DNA of 64,000 nucleotides from Siphonodentalium dalli (Eukaryota > Mollusca > Scaphopoda > Gadilida > Siphonodentaliidae). The stretch covers positions 262,549,863-262,613,862 of the forward strand of contig CP136064.1 in the NCBI GenBank assembly GCA_032622095.1, given 5' to 3'. Of the stretch, positions 33,695 through 45,989 are shown piece by piece. Numbering within the stretch: the first letter of the stretch is position 1; every line of letters begins with the position of its first letter. A program made the translations under genes and the position numbers. The notes below the pieces were generated by a model. It was not told the origin of the DNA, ran no database searches, and saw only the letters and a program-made list of their open reading frames with translations.

Positions 33695-34330
33695 AATTAC
33701 CTCATATGCTCAGATATACCAGTGATTCTAGTTCGAAATAACGTGAATATTAAAGGTGTAGTACTATACCATTCTGAATTTAAAATCGCACAGTACGCAG
33801 ATGAAACAACTATTATTTTAGATGGGTCTGAATCTAGTCTCAGTGAGGCGTATTCAAATATGGATGTCCTTGCTCAGTTGTCAAGATTGCGTGTCAAACC
33901 AGAGAAATGTCAGGCTTCCTGGATTGGCACCCTTGCATCGTATATAAGACTATCTGCCCAGAGCTGAATTTGTCATTGTCTTCATATGTTACTCTTCAAG
34001 AAATTCGCTTCAGAACATGTTTGGAAAAATGATGCAAAATTATGAATCAAAATTAGCAGAAATCGGAACAGTAGTACATGGAAACACAAATTGTTGCCTC
34101 CTCTTGGTAATACTAATTATAACACTATTATTCCAAAATTGACCCACTTTCTTATCACTTCAGTCACTTGCACTCTAAATCTAAATACTATATTTTGTGT
34201 ATGCTGTATGAAAATCTAAGCGTGACCGAATTGAACGCCGACAGTTATGCCAAAACCATAAAACAGGTGGATTGAAATGGTAGATATAGAACTTTTCAAT
34301 ATGTCGATGAAAATAGTTATCACTGTGTGA
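33695..34330 (+). pseudogene. Decayed fragment of the L1/Tx1-like LINE family
   Basis: Translations in shifting frames match the LINE at 4940: KIAQYADETTIILDGSE aligns with its YADD region, EKCQASWIGT with its KCQASWIG, and KSKRDRIERRQLC then GGLKMVDIELFNMSMKI with its downstream segment. The second catalytic Asp of YADD is Glu here, and stops and indels are numerous. It ends about 100 bp before the WSC 2 exon. Confidence 0.85.
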
Positions 34331-34437
34331 ACTTCCGCTTGACAGTGGCAACTTATTTTAACTTATGAACCTGAAAACCTGAACCCATACGTTACTATAG
34401 AAACTCAATACAGTCTTTTACACTTTCAAATCTGCAG

Positions 34438-34559
34438 ACGGCGGAACTGATACCTATCAAGGCTGTTACATCGTCGACGACGCAAACTTTATTATAGATG
34501 ACAATTCCCTGCAGAAATGCCAGATGATGTGTGGGTCTTATCCCTTCATCGGTCTTCAG
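34438..34559 (+). CDS. WSC domain 2, N-terminal half
   Basis: Acceptor TCTGCAG and donor GTAGGT (34560) bound a 122-nt exon, phase 1 in, phase 0 out, exactly the phases of the first WSC exon. The product has TYQGCYIVDD, then LQKCQMMCGSYPFIGLQ: the GCY start, C-x3-C and the PFIGLQ strand of a WSC domain. It continues in frame to 38288. Entry from 25462 gives GAC; entry from 19436, skipping WSC 1, also gives GAC and keeps frame. The exon border inside the domain falls at the same point as in WSC 1, so the two are duplicates of one cassette. Confidence 0.9.
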
Positions 34560-37500
34560 GTAGGTCACTTACCATTTTAAATATACTCTATAACTGCGAA
34601 TGTACCAATAGCGGCCAACCCTCATTTCGTACGCTGTATTCCGGGTGCTTTAGAGCCGGGCGCAGGATAAACCGGACTCTGAATGCATAACGCTGCCGTC
34701 ATGCAAGTTTGATCTTTTGCCACGGGCTGGTGTCCGCCGCCCGTGTACATGTTCATGAGTCCGTGTGTCAGTCAACACTTTCATTCGGCCCACCCTGCAC
34801 GCCACATTCCTTATCCGATCATCACCAAACTTCATACTGATCTTCGGTGCGCCCTCTAGATGGGAGGCATCAAATATGTTGGAAAATCGATAATAAACGT
34901 GGCCGCCAGGGGCCATTTTGAATTCCAAACCATCGGCACACATTGCAGCGCACATATATTGGATAAATCTCTTAAGAATGTACCGGCATGTTTAGGTTCA
35001 CCTCTAGATGGAAGCTATCTGAGTTGGACTTTCTATAAACACCGGCAGCCATCTTGGAGTTCACTCCGGGGTGACATATACATGTAGATGAGAGCCGAAT
35101 ATCGTTGGAAAATATGGCGGCCAGCAACCATCTTGGATTTAGCATTATAGTCAATTGACACACTGCAGGTCGCATTTCTTGGAACAAATGTTTGCAATGA
35201 ACACAGTTTCATATGTGCACAGTACAGCCCCTTCACTAAAACATTTTGACTTTCCTTTTTCTTTGTCATCCCATTGACTGTTCTTGCAGCATATCATTAA
35301 CGCCTATCCAAAGTGTCATTATCGGTATAGCATGCCGAGTAAGATGAGTATTATCAAAGTTTGCGTCGTAATTATCGGGGCAAAAACATTTTTATTTTAA
35401 ATTACTGAGGTTATACATGATGATCATATTTTGAACTCCCACCATATAATTCGTTTCACTTTTTGTCACGAAATATTAAAACAAATCTTCTTTATTTGAG
35501 TAATGTTATTTATTTAAAAGATCAATCTGTTACACTCTCTCAAAATTAGTTGATTTCTCAGTAACGGCTTCGTGATTATTACAATCTCAACAGAGAAATC
35601 AAAGGTCAACATCAGTCTAATTATTTTTTTGAAGTCTCCTAACTATGCATTCTCAGAAAGAAAAAAATGTCTTCGAACATCGTCAGAATGCTCGAAAAGT
35701 GACACATATGCGAGGCGATCCTAAGTCCAGTTCTTTTTTGAAGTACAATATATCATAATATATAAAGTATTTACTGTCCGATTTTCACGGTTAATGGGTC
35801 AAATCTTACATAATTATTTGTACAATTAAAATTCTGCTATTGATTAAAACGTATACTTCAAAATTGAAAGATATAATTTGAGCTGCGCACTGTAATTGTA
35901 ATTTGGGAATGGACAATATGCCAGGTTATGCAATCCCGGCCGTTGACAGTAGTATCGCAGCATTCAATTAATTAGAAATCGTGCATATGCATGTAGTGCT
36001 CCAAGTTACAATGGGTACTGATGGACTGCTGGTTATGGTATGTATATAAATGTATGACAACCCACATATATAGCTATAGGTGTCGTCTGAGTCGCAAATA
36101 ACTCAACCATTCGCATATGTGCGTGTTCAGTACCGGCAACTATTTGGATCGTACAAATGACCCAATTAGTGTGAGATTTTGGAGGCCAAATTTATAATTC
36201 CTTATTGAACAAGGTTGTTTATATTCCACAATGTTAAATACCTGAAATCAACGCCATTCGTACGACACTGGCATCGCGATAATTCACACAACCATCCGTG
36301 GGTAACGCCTCGAAAACAATAAAAATAATATGACATAGGTGAGCCCGCTCTTTATGGTTCACTTCTTGTGGGTGAGGACAGCATAGACGCTCTGTATACG
36401 AATCGAGTATTGGAATGTTTGCTGGGCACACATAAATTCTAATTTTTAAATTCAAAGCGCTCCCCGTGGGAATGGGTCTTTTGGTCATTTCTGAATATAT
36501 TCTGGTATATATATTTAAAACGAACAGACGGCGGTTTTATGATGTCTTATCAACGGCGCACCTTTAAGCTATAATTGATACGCTGCTCTGTCTGAACAAT
36601 CAAACCCATGTTTAGACAATGAATCAGATTGATGTTTTTAAATATTGCACAAAAATCAAATTCATGAAAACCAGGAAACGAACTGTAGGGTGGATATAGT
36701 TCTAAATTAATTAATATTTGTTGTCAGTCCGAGACCGTTGCCGCGAGTAAAAGCCATTCATCTGACCATTATTATACCAACACATCATATCGTAACTGCT
36801 CATTGTGTTATGGTCGTATAGGATTTAAGCATTAATCTATATATATATATTTCACCCGATCTCCATGGAAACTTGGAAGTCAATATGTACGGATTCGATT
36901 ACTACATACGCACATGTATTCGCTACAGACTACCAGACCCCTGCCATTGGAATTACGGAACGTTGCGTAATAATCACTGGCAAACTACGAGTTAAATTTG
37001 TTGTTAAAATTTGACCTTTCTAGTTTGTTGTTATGCATGTTAATAAATAGCGTAATTCGAATTCCACATGCAAATATTTATGGGTTGACGCTTCAAAATT
37101 GAAAATAAAATCGCCATTGCACTCCTTGTGTAAATGGGCCCATGGTTCGATCTGAATATGTTCTGATATATAAAACGAGATGATGTAGCTTTATGGTGTC
37201 AATTCGGTCAGCGCATCTCTAAAATATAATATACAGTAAACACAGAATTTAAAGAAATATATTATCGCCAACAGCTCGTAAACGAGAACGCTTTTTATTA
37301 CCCATCGCTTTTGTGCGACACACTCATTAAGGCTCTTTATAATGGAACTCCAATCTAATTGGTCCAATCTAATTATTTTCGGACATTGAACTCATACATT
37401 GTTATGGTGTTATTGTGTCGAATCGGACAGGTCATCTTTGTAATTAAAACCAATATCCTACAGTTTATATCCTATAGTCTCCCAGTAATGGTGTAGTAGT

Positions 37501-38287
37501 GCATGTTAAGACATGTTACGGAATACATTGTTGTCCACATTCTCCACCTTCCTCTACTGAAAATTGCCAGATAATTGATGAAAAGTACGGGTTATACGAT
37601 TAATATCATTGGTAAATGAAATTGATTTAAATTGTCTGCCAATTTGCCATAATTAGAGACAACTTTTTTGAAAGTTATAGATTTGTATATAATTACTTTT
37701 TTATAACGTCTATATGAACAAACTTAGTTATGACTCAATATCACACTGTTGGACTTTTGGCAATTTGGCGACAATGGGAGTTTAATATCGCAGTTTTCTT
37801 CGGTTAATATCGCAATATTATTCGCTCAATATCGCACCATTAAGCGCGATAAATGTTCTGTATTGCGCTATAATCGCTTCCTTTTATAAATTAACTGCGC
37901 TCAATATCGCAATAAAGGTGCGCATCAATATAACACTTCATCTGACTGGTACTGTATCATATCATAATTTGCCGTTGTTGGCTCGATGATTGCATGCACA
38001 GCTCGCCGCATGATGGGCTTCTCGTAATCGTAACTACGGGTATGACAAAAACAACAACAGATGTAAAGAACACAGATTGTAGTGATGTACATGTAGTACT
38101 CAATTCGGAATTCTTATCAGTGGTTATTCATTATGCGAAAGGTATCTTTGCCGCGATGCGCAATACAGTCCAATGGCAGCATTGGCAGGTAACCAAGATG
38201 ATACGGGTAATTATACCCTTTCCGTCTTAGTTACCACACGCACATACAAGTAACCCTGCAACAGAACCGTATTATGTGTACATGCAG
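34560..38287. other. Intron inside WSC domain 2
   Basis: Contains repeat-derived sequence at 34860-35170 with GGCCGCCAGGGGCCAT, CAGCCATCTTGGA and ATGGCGGCCAGCAACCATC words, and an AATATCGCA cluster (listed separately). No further exon is convincing. Confidence 0.45.
37780..37925. repeat. Cluster of AATATCGCA / GCGATA words
   Basis: TTAATATCGCA, TTAATATCGCAAT, CTCAATATCGCAC, GCGCGATAAA, TTGCGCTATAATCGC and CTCAATATCGCAAT lie within 150 bases at irregular spacing. The spacing is not a clean tandem period. It may be a degenerate satellite or a protein-binding cluster; nothing in the sequence decides. Confidence 0.5.
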
Positions 38288-38420
38288 GGCGGGTCATGCT
38301 ACTGCTATATGGATTTCAATCTGCGACAAGACGAACATGCCTGCAACATTCCGTGCCCCGGAGATCCTGGCCAATCATGTGGTGGTGAGAACAAGACGAT
38401 GGCGATATACAAACGACACG
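38288..38420 (+). CDS. WSC domain 2, C-terminal half
   Basis: Acceptor CATGCAG and donor GTAAGT (38421) bound a 133-nt exon, phase 0 in, phase 1 out. GGSCYCYMDFN, HACNIPCPGDPGQSCGG and the closing MAIYKR strand are a complete WSC second half. With 34438-34559 all eight conserved cysteines are present, so WSC 2 should fold normally, unlike WSC 1. One N-glycosylation site (NKT) is seen. The phase-1 end joins 39557 (GTA), which is the second half of lectin domain A rather than a new domain start. Confidence 0.93.
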
Positions 38421-39556
38421 GTAAGTATATCGTTAATATTGTGCATTGTGAGATCCATGTTTGTAGGACCGACATGGTGTTTGAGCTGTCATACCCAAAC
38501 TCTTGTCGTAAGATTCAACTTCAAGCCCAAATCAACTGCAGTTGGAAATTTCAGACGTACTTTAAGATGAGATGGTTCCGATAGTTTTGAGTTTTTCAAC
38601 AAATTTCTAGGATAAAATAAGTGGACTTTATACCAAGATTATGACATGTTACTTCCTTGAATTAAATTGTGGGGCTGAAATGGACATCAGGTGGAAATTT
38701 CCAGTCATAGGATAATTTTTTATTGTAAAGTTTGAAAGTTCGATATATCCGTCAGAAGACACCAACTGACGGGCGTGCATGTTTGGTCTTCAAAAGGGGT
38801 TCACATTTTACCACCAAAAACACCTACCCGCGTCCCGGATATGCTACAGTCTGCTTTCGACGAATCCGCCTGTCGGTGACATATCAGTCGGGTAGATTAC
38901 GTGTCCGTTTGGCACACTATATTAGCGCAAATGCGAGTGTCGCTGGTGCAATTCCCAAACCAACCAAGCCTATATGATAGTGCAGTAGTAAATATTACTG
39001 ATGCAAGAATTTTTCAGCGTCGACACCTCGAAAATGGGGGGTGCTGAATAGGTAATGTGCATCGCTCGGCGAATTTACAATAAGTAAATGGAGATATCAA
39101 CCTGGCAACTGACGTAGACATGCAAGCGTCCAACAATCAGGCAACACAACTGTTCATATTTCCCTTTACTACTCCGGTGTTTGGCACTCTGTGGCCATCA
39201 TACTTACAAATATTTCATGTCATAGACCACAGGAAAGGTACGACTTCACGGCGGTGTAAACATTTGGATATTCTGAAGAACATCCAATCTGCAAGCACGA
39301 TAAGCGGGTGTCACCACATTATATATGGTGCTCGAAATTCGGGTGGTTTTTAAGTGATTGTGTCTTAACACATTGTACATATAAACATATACTTCAGAGC
39401 AAAGAGTAGCATTTAAACATAATCCGATAAAGGAAAATGGAATATTTCTATTGTGTTTCAGAATTCGGCTAGAATCCATAGGCTGAACTGAAGTTGTCGC
39501 CCCTCCCATTATCTAAACCGCTTGATTGCGTCTCAGCACATATCTTGTATTTGCAG

Positions 39557-39726
39557 TATCAAAATATGTCGGCTGGGGTCAAGGGCAGCCCTTAGCAGCA
39601 AACAAGTGTGCATGTGTTTCTGACTTTGATGATGAGACATCTTTTAGTTGGAAGGCATATGCATGTGGTGTCAAAAGGCCAGCCTTGTGCACTAACTATA
39701 GTAATGCTTACTCAGGAAATCCACAG
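39557..39726 (+). CDS. C-type lectin domain A, C-terminal half
   Basis: Acceptor TTTGCAG and donor GTAAAT (39727) bound a 170-nt exon, phase 1 in, phase 0 out. YVGWGQGQPLAANKCAC, then WKAYACGVKRPALC has the lectin W-x-x-GQP loop, the C-x2-to-C4 cysteine set and the final strand. GQP resembles the first half of a QPD/EPN calcium-sugar tripeptide with Asp replaced by Leu, and no WND follows, so classical calcium-dependent sugar binding looks unlikely. It starts mid-domain: the matching first half is the exon at 19251, and directly joining 19436 to 39557 gives GTA and a continuous lectin domain. I see no other first half between 38421 and 39556. Confidence 0.9.
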
Positions 39727-40676
39727 GTAAATATAATTAGTTACTAATTATCTATTTATTACTCTATTTGCGTCGTTGTGAACAATTTAAAGCGACACTA
39801 AACCAATCTATATATGCCGCGGTGTATACAATATCCAGGCAATGTAAATAGCTAAGTACTGGAGTCAATGTACAGGTAAATTGTATGCTTCTTTATCGAA
39901 CTTCCTGGACGGTTTTCATATTAGTTGTATATCTGGGTCCTCGACTACATTTGCAGATGACATCACTCTCCTTGCTTTGACTTCTTCATACTTGTTCTTA
40001 TAGTTGTAGATGGATCGTTCCCATACAAAGTAAAGTCATGGTCTTTAATAAGAAATCTAACAATTCCGAACAACATGCATCATATAAAATAGGTCACTCA
40101 AACATGCGTGTTGTCCTGTGTACGTATCACTATAGACATCTGATAGAGGGATTATTAATCATTACTGCAGGATCACGCCGGCGTTTGCAAGTGATTAGTA
40201 AAAATAGCTCAGTGTTATACACAACATGTTTTTGTGCCGAATTTTTGGTTTCCTTTAACAAACACTTTGGTTTGACTATTGTATGCTAATATGCTATACG
40301 AAAACTTTGCTCGCCAGTGCGATTGGCTAACCCCGTGTGGCTAATACACAATGGGTGCGATTGTCATATTATACTGTACCACTATAAGTATAGGGAGATT
40401 GTTAACTCATACTGATATGATCACGATTTGACATAAATTGATTTATTACACTCATATGCGCGATTTCAATTGAAAACACCGTTAATTAAAAATGGTAATG
40501 TCGCTAGTGAATTATGTTAGTTCTCATGACGTCTTGACGTTACATCGCTTACTGATCTAGACTGAATTTTCGATGGTTGATCTTTCTCCACATCGGAACT
40601 TTCGTGCATTAATTATGGGTGTTTTAATCATATTTGGCGAACCAAATTGATGCAGAAGCGTAATAAACAGAGTAAC
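39727..40676. other. Intronic stretch, nothing recognised
   Basis: No exon or clear repeat. Confidence 0.4.
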
Positions 40677-40822
40677 CAATTAGTTCCGTGAATTGCGTTT
40701 AATAGTTCACTAGAGGCGAGAGACGTTAAGTTAAGAAACTCGTGCGCTAACGGGTACTCGTTATTACCGACGTCTCTCGCCTCTCGAGAATTATATAGCG
40801 TAATTATCGGAACCAATTGATT
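40677..40822. repeat. Foldback element with ~50-base arms
   Basis: CCAATTAGTTCCGTGAATT then GAGGCGAGAGACG pairs with CGTCTCTCGCCTC then AATTATCGGAACCAATTG around a ~30-base loop. MITE-like, non-coding. Confidence 0.75.
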
Positions 40823-43059
40823 ACTCTCGACATACTGTATCTGTAAGTGTTACCGATTTATACATGGGTGCATATAGATACCAATACTTGTAAATTAGTA
40901 TCATTATCAGAGGCCTTAGTTCGTGAGATGATTATGTTTAATTTAACTCTGTACACAAGGGTTCGTAAAAAAGGTTGACCTAGTTTCGCGATAATTAGGT
41001 ATAGTCCAGGAGATATTGGTCGACTTCTAGATCTGCACCCCCCCCCCCCCGCAGGACTCAACTTCACCCCACTAATTTTCTTTCTTAATGTCTCCTCTAA
41101 TTACAAGAAAAAAAAGAGGCCGCAGAGACTCCAGACAAGATGGCGTCCATCATGGCGGTCATTTTTTTTATATGCACCAGGTCTCTTTGATCGCCATTAT
41201 ATTAAAGATAATAGCACATGCGGTCTTGTTTTCCGCTCGATTCGTTATGCTAATATACAACCCTTACAAATTAGCCAAAAATCCGACGTCAGAATCCAAT
41301 ATGGCGGCCAAGATGGCCGCCGAAATATGAAAATATGCTATTTTTCTGACATGTTACCACATTTCGTTTGTCTCTGTGGGAAAATGTTGGCATCTTTGCG
41401 TCATGTTATACACTTATCGTATAGAGGAGTCACTGCCGAACACATGGGGACCATAACATACATTCATTGTGGGATATTTTTGTCCGATATCACGTTTTCC
41501 CAAATGCCGGTATTATAGGTCAAAGCCGAATCTACGTTAATAACGCGATGTAATGTTTCGAATCAATGACTGTTATTGCTATTATAACAACACACATGCA
41601 TATATATGTGCAGGAGATACTTAAAGCTAGGATTCCTCTTTTACCCGAGTTGAGGAATATTCACCCAAATCCAAGATGTCGGTCAAAATGGCCACCAGAA
41701 ATAGAAAAATCGCCGAAAATAGCTGATTTTAACACCAGTGAGCATTATTGTCATGCCAACTCCACACCTGATTACTATTGTAAGTTGGGAACACTTAGGC
41801 GAAGAACTCTCCTTGTACCATATCCAAATAAAAGTCCCCCAAATCCCAAATGGCGCCCACAATGGCGGACAGATTTTGAAAAATTACCGAAATTCCCTCA
41901 TATTCACATCATTGGGCATTATTGTCGGGACAACTCCATCCATGCGTACAGTTGAGTTGGAAATACTGAGGTGAAGTAATTACCTTACATTTCATGCAAG
42001 AAATGGTTTTCCAAATCGAAGATGGCGGCCAAAATGGCGACCGAAATTTGAAAACACGCCTACATTCCTTTACTGTCTTAGGATGGGCGTTATTTTTTCG
42101 CGATTTCTACCCACCATTACATGTTGATATGTATGAATTATTCATTAGGGTTTGGCAATTGATACTCACAGTCAATAAATTGAAAAGAAGCCGATATTAT
42201 CACATGCTAATTTGAACTTTTTTGTCATAATATCGATTTGTATAGACGAAACTGTACATAATATAAGCCATCTATTAGTTCCAATGTAAGTCGTAGCCTT
42301 TTGGAAGGATGAAAACCCACAATCGTGATGTGGCATTTCAAAATCTATTATCCAATAAGGGCTCATACTGGCCGTAACCGTATATAGGTGCGCCGAATAG
42401 TCATATTATGACTTCCAAGAATCAAAACAACAGTACCTGAGCTTATTCGGAATTGCCACGTTCAGCATTATCTAGACCCGTTTCCGTCTCTTCGTCAGAA
42501 TAATCTATCTCACTCACAACAACAGTTTACTACACTTTTTTGTAGAAGGGTGCCACTAATCGGAATGTTTCAAACAATGCATATGCCGGTGTCCAGCTCA
42601 CGTGTTTGTTTCGAAATTTTGGAATTCTTAGCGAACTTCATTCGTGGTATTGCTTATGGTATAATTCAGATGCTGCATATGGGGTATAGGCGTCATCTTG
42701 TGCGATACACTAGAAAGGTATTCGATCGATGCGTATACTAGCTTTCAGAAGGACCTATCTATCTGCGTATTCAGCTTTGGTGACCTAATGGGGATAACAA
42801 CGTGTACACCTGGTGATCTTCCCATTTGACATTTGACGGGTGCATTTCTGCTAAGGCGTAGAAGACCATAATGCATAATATACCCAAACTCCTTGAACAT
42901 GATCATAAGAACAATCTTTTTGGCGTCCAGCAATCGTCTCACCGTCTCACAGATCCAAGCAGATGATAACAATACACACGGTGCTAGTTTGTGGGTATGT
43001 GTCATGATAGTGTAAATGAAATTGGACTATGACTGCACCGCCCCTTATTTTGTTATGTT

Positions 43060-43990
43060 TTAGATTCAGACAGGATCTCATGTGTGGCTTTGCTTTCCTT
43101 GTGTGCTAAGAGTGTATGTTCCCATCCGTTTGGAAGCCGTTCTCAAACAACTGGACCAGGCGTGTGCCATTGGCTACTGCTGTATAAGCCCCACCAAGAC
43201 TGGGGTGTAGTCTTAAAAGTGATACCTTTGATAGTTGGTTGGTATGTCATACTCACGCTGGGTGGTATGGTTCAAGAAAGTACAAATGCCATCAACAAAA
43301 GGGTGAAATGTTCAACGCAAAGAACATCCAGAGGAATGTTACGTTGATGAGCTCTTGCATTCAGTTCAACAAACATTGGTACACCAAGTGATTTCTTGGT
43401 AACATCACCATTGCGACCATTTTCCTGCATGAGACATTAACTACTATATTCTAAAGTTATATATATATAGCTATATGATCATAAAGGCCGCATTCCCCAA
43501 CGTCCACAACCATTGCCATCGAGACTGTAAATTGTTCTTTAAATACATAGTGAAATAAATGCACCACAGTTCCTGACATTTTCTTAAATAATACCGCCCA
43601 CATACTGACACTAACCCTGAGAGATAACAAAAAACGCATACATTCATTCTATAAAGACATTGTCCTTTAGTACATCCGACTGTTTTGAGGGAAGCTAGCA
43701 TAGTATCACCCAGACAGAATTGTACGTAGTTGAATCAGAAAGGCTTCGAAACGGATGTGGAAATACAATCTTACCACACCAAATAAAACCGACACGCATG
43801 ACATTCTATACCTTAAACATGCACCAGGTGTAGGGGTGGTGTATACCATGGCCCATTTCATTCCCACTATCATGGCGCATGTCCACAAACTAGCACCGCG
43901 AGCATTGTTCTTCTCTGCTGGGAAATATTCGACGAGACAATTGCGGGGGTCACACAGTTTGCTTCGGATCATGGTCAAGAAGTCTGGGTA
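43060..43990. pseudogene. Mirrored degenerate coding remnants at the palindrome centre
   Basis: The + strand near 43080-43160 and the minus strand near 43790-43720 both translate to a similar hydrophobic peptide (LRVYVPIRLEAVLKQL against VRLYFHIRFEAFLIQL). Peptide similarity at mirrored positions suggests both arms derive from one coding ancestor. The frames are short and broken and I do not recognise the family. The peptide similarity may also just reflect the nucleotide identity of the arms. Confidence 0.35.
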
Positions 43991-44345
43991 GTCTGTACAC
44001 TATGGTTTCTCCTTAGCAGATAGACATCTGTCCAAGGGAATGAGACAGCTAGCAACATTCGAAACTGTCGAAGTTGTCCACATATGCCAATGCGTTCGCT
44101 GAGTTTGTGAGTGGACGATCCATCTATTGTGAAGTGACTAGCTAACTGGTTCGCCAGGTGTACATGTCGTTATCCCCATGGGTATGAGACACATACATAG
44201 AGATGGCCTGTATACTCATCGGTCATATGCCTTCCTAGTTCAAGATGACGCACAAATATCATATTTATCGAATATTTAAAATCGTAAGCTAGACACCAGA
44301 AAATGAATTGTTTGAAACGTTATGATTAGAGGGACCCTACTCCCA

Positions 44346-44456
44346 GGACGTGGTGAATACTTTGTCGGTGTGAGCGACCTAGATTTAGCAGACAAAGAAA
44401 TGGAAGCTGGTCCAGATAATTATGGACGTGACGTGGCAAATCAGAATCTGTTATCA
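44346..44456 (+). other. Exon-like segment inside the palindrome's right arm
   Basis: Preceded by ACTCCCAG and followed by GTAATT, the segment stays open in phase 1-1 and reads GEYFVGVSDLDLADKEMEAG then PDNYGRDVANQN. The mirrored left arm (minus strand, about 42540-42440) reads VVSEIDYSDEETETGLDN then AERGN with a stop afterwards, keeping the acidic pattern. Acidic N-terminal stretches of this kind occur in several DNA transposases, so I favour a transposase remnant over an exon of the receptor, although phases would permit the latter. Confidence 0.35.
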
Positions 44457-45989
44457 GGTAATTGTTCTGATATAACTATTCGGCGCACCTACGCTTACGG
44501 CCATTATCGGCGCTAAGTGGAGAATGGATTTCGAAATGCCACATCGCGATATTAATTGTGGTTTTTCATCTTTCCAGAAGGATACGAGCTATGTTATGCG
44601 TGTTGATACCATTAAGTTGAACTAGTAGATAGTTTATGTACAGTTTCGTCCATACATACCGATATTATGACAAAAAGTTGAAATTAATATGTGAAAATAT
44701 CGATTTCTTTTCAATTTCTAGCCGCCAATTTAGCAGCGATCTTGGCTGTGAGTATCAATTGCCAAACCCTAATGAATACTTCATGTCACAATTCCATATC
44801 AATATGTAATGGTGGAAAGAAATCGCGAAACAATAACGCCCATCGTAAGAAAGTAAAGGAATATGGACTTGTTTTCAAATTTCGGTCGCCATTTTGGCCG
44901 CCATCTTCAATATGGAAAACACTTTCTTGCATGAGATGAAATGTAATTACTTCACCTCAGTATTTGCAACTCAACTGTAAGCATGGGTAAAGTTGTCTCG
45001 ACAATAATGCCCAATGATGTGAATATGAGGGAATTTCGGTAATTTTTCAAAATCTGTCCGCCATTGTGGGCGCCATTTTGGATTTGGGGGACTTTTATTT
45101 GGATATAGTACAAGGAGAGTTCTTCGCCTAGGTGTTCCCAGCTCACAATATTAAGCAGGTGTGGGGTTTTCATGACAATAATGGTCACTGATGTTAAAAT
45201 CGGCGATTTTCGGCGATTTTTTATTTCTGGTGGCCATTTTGGCCGCCATCTTGGATTTGGGTAAATATTTCTCAACTCAGGTATAAGAGGAATCCTAGCT
45301 TGAGTATCTCCTGCACATATATATGCATGGGTGTTGTTATAATAGCAATAACATTCATTGATTCGAAACATTACATCGCGTTATTAACGTAGATTCGGCT
45401 TTGACCTATTATACCGGCATTTGGGGAAAACGTGATATCGGACAAAAATATCCCGCAATGAACGTATATTATGGTACCCATGTGGTCGGCAGTGACTCCT
45501 CTATATGATAAATGCATAATATGACGCAAAGATGCCAAGATTTTCTCACAGAGACAAACGAAAGGTGGTAACATGTCAGAAAAATAGCATATTTTCACAT
45601 TTCGGCGGCCATCTTGGCCACCATATTGGATACTGATGTCGGATTTATGGCTAATTTGTAAGGGTTGTATATTAGCATAACGAATCGAGCGGAAAACAAG
45701 ACCGCATGTGCTATTATCTTTACTATAATGGCGATCAAAGAGACCTGGTGCATATAACAAAAATGACCGCCATGATGGACGCCATCTTGTCTGGAGTCTC
45801 TACGGCCACTTTTTGTTCTTGTTAACAAGTGAACAAAATTAGAGGAGACATTAAGAAAGAAAATTAGTGGGGTGAAGTTGAGTCCGGGGGGGGGGGGGTG
45901 CCGAGGTCGACCAATATCTCCTGGGCTATAATTATGCTTTAATTGTTAACGCTGCAAATTAATGCAGAACATGGATATGTACATATATA

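Larger units (their letters stand above)
40995..45935. mobile_element. ~4.9-kb near-complete palindrome (large foldback element)
   Basis: Sequence from both ends pairs inward for over 2 kb per arm. CAGGAGATATTGGTCGAC pairs with GTCGACCAATATCTCCTGG; a C13 tract at 41038 mirrors a G tract at 45887; ATTTTCTTTCTTAATGTCTC mirrors GAGACATTAAGAAAGAAAAT. Segments with GATGGCGGCCAAAATGGCG, the lectin-free stretch at 42300, and 43060-43130 versus 43720-43790 also mirror. The arms differ by roughly one base in five to ten, so the inversion is old or maintained. Only a few hundred bases in the middle (about 43200-43700) appear unpaired. It occupies the intron between CTLD-A and CTLD-B. Confidence 0.85.

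Noticed and set aside
35290-35345. Possible exon after TTCTTGCAG (HIINAYPKC...) ending at a GTAAGA
   Set aside because: It would sit between the two halves of WSC 2 and disrupt a domain that is complete without it; its phases do not allow the 34559-38288 join to be kept with it included.
41566-41955. 129-codon frame and its mirror at 44952-45371 (139 codons, minus strand)
   Set aside because: They lie in the mirrored arms of the large palindrome, and the sequence is GATGGCGGCC-type repeat. No domain motif, and peptide similarity simply reflects the inverted DNA.
42745-43005. Minus-strand peptide with a stomatin-like look (SPGVHVVIPI)
   Set aside because: Short, inside the palindrome, no further family motifs; similarity is probably chance.
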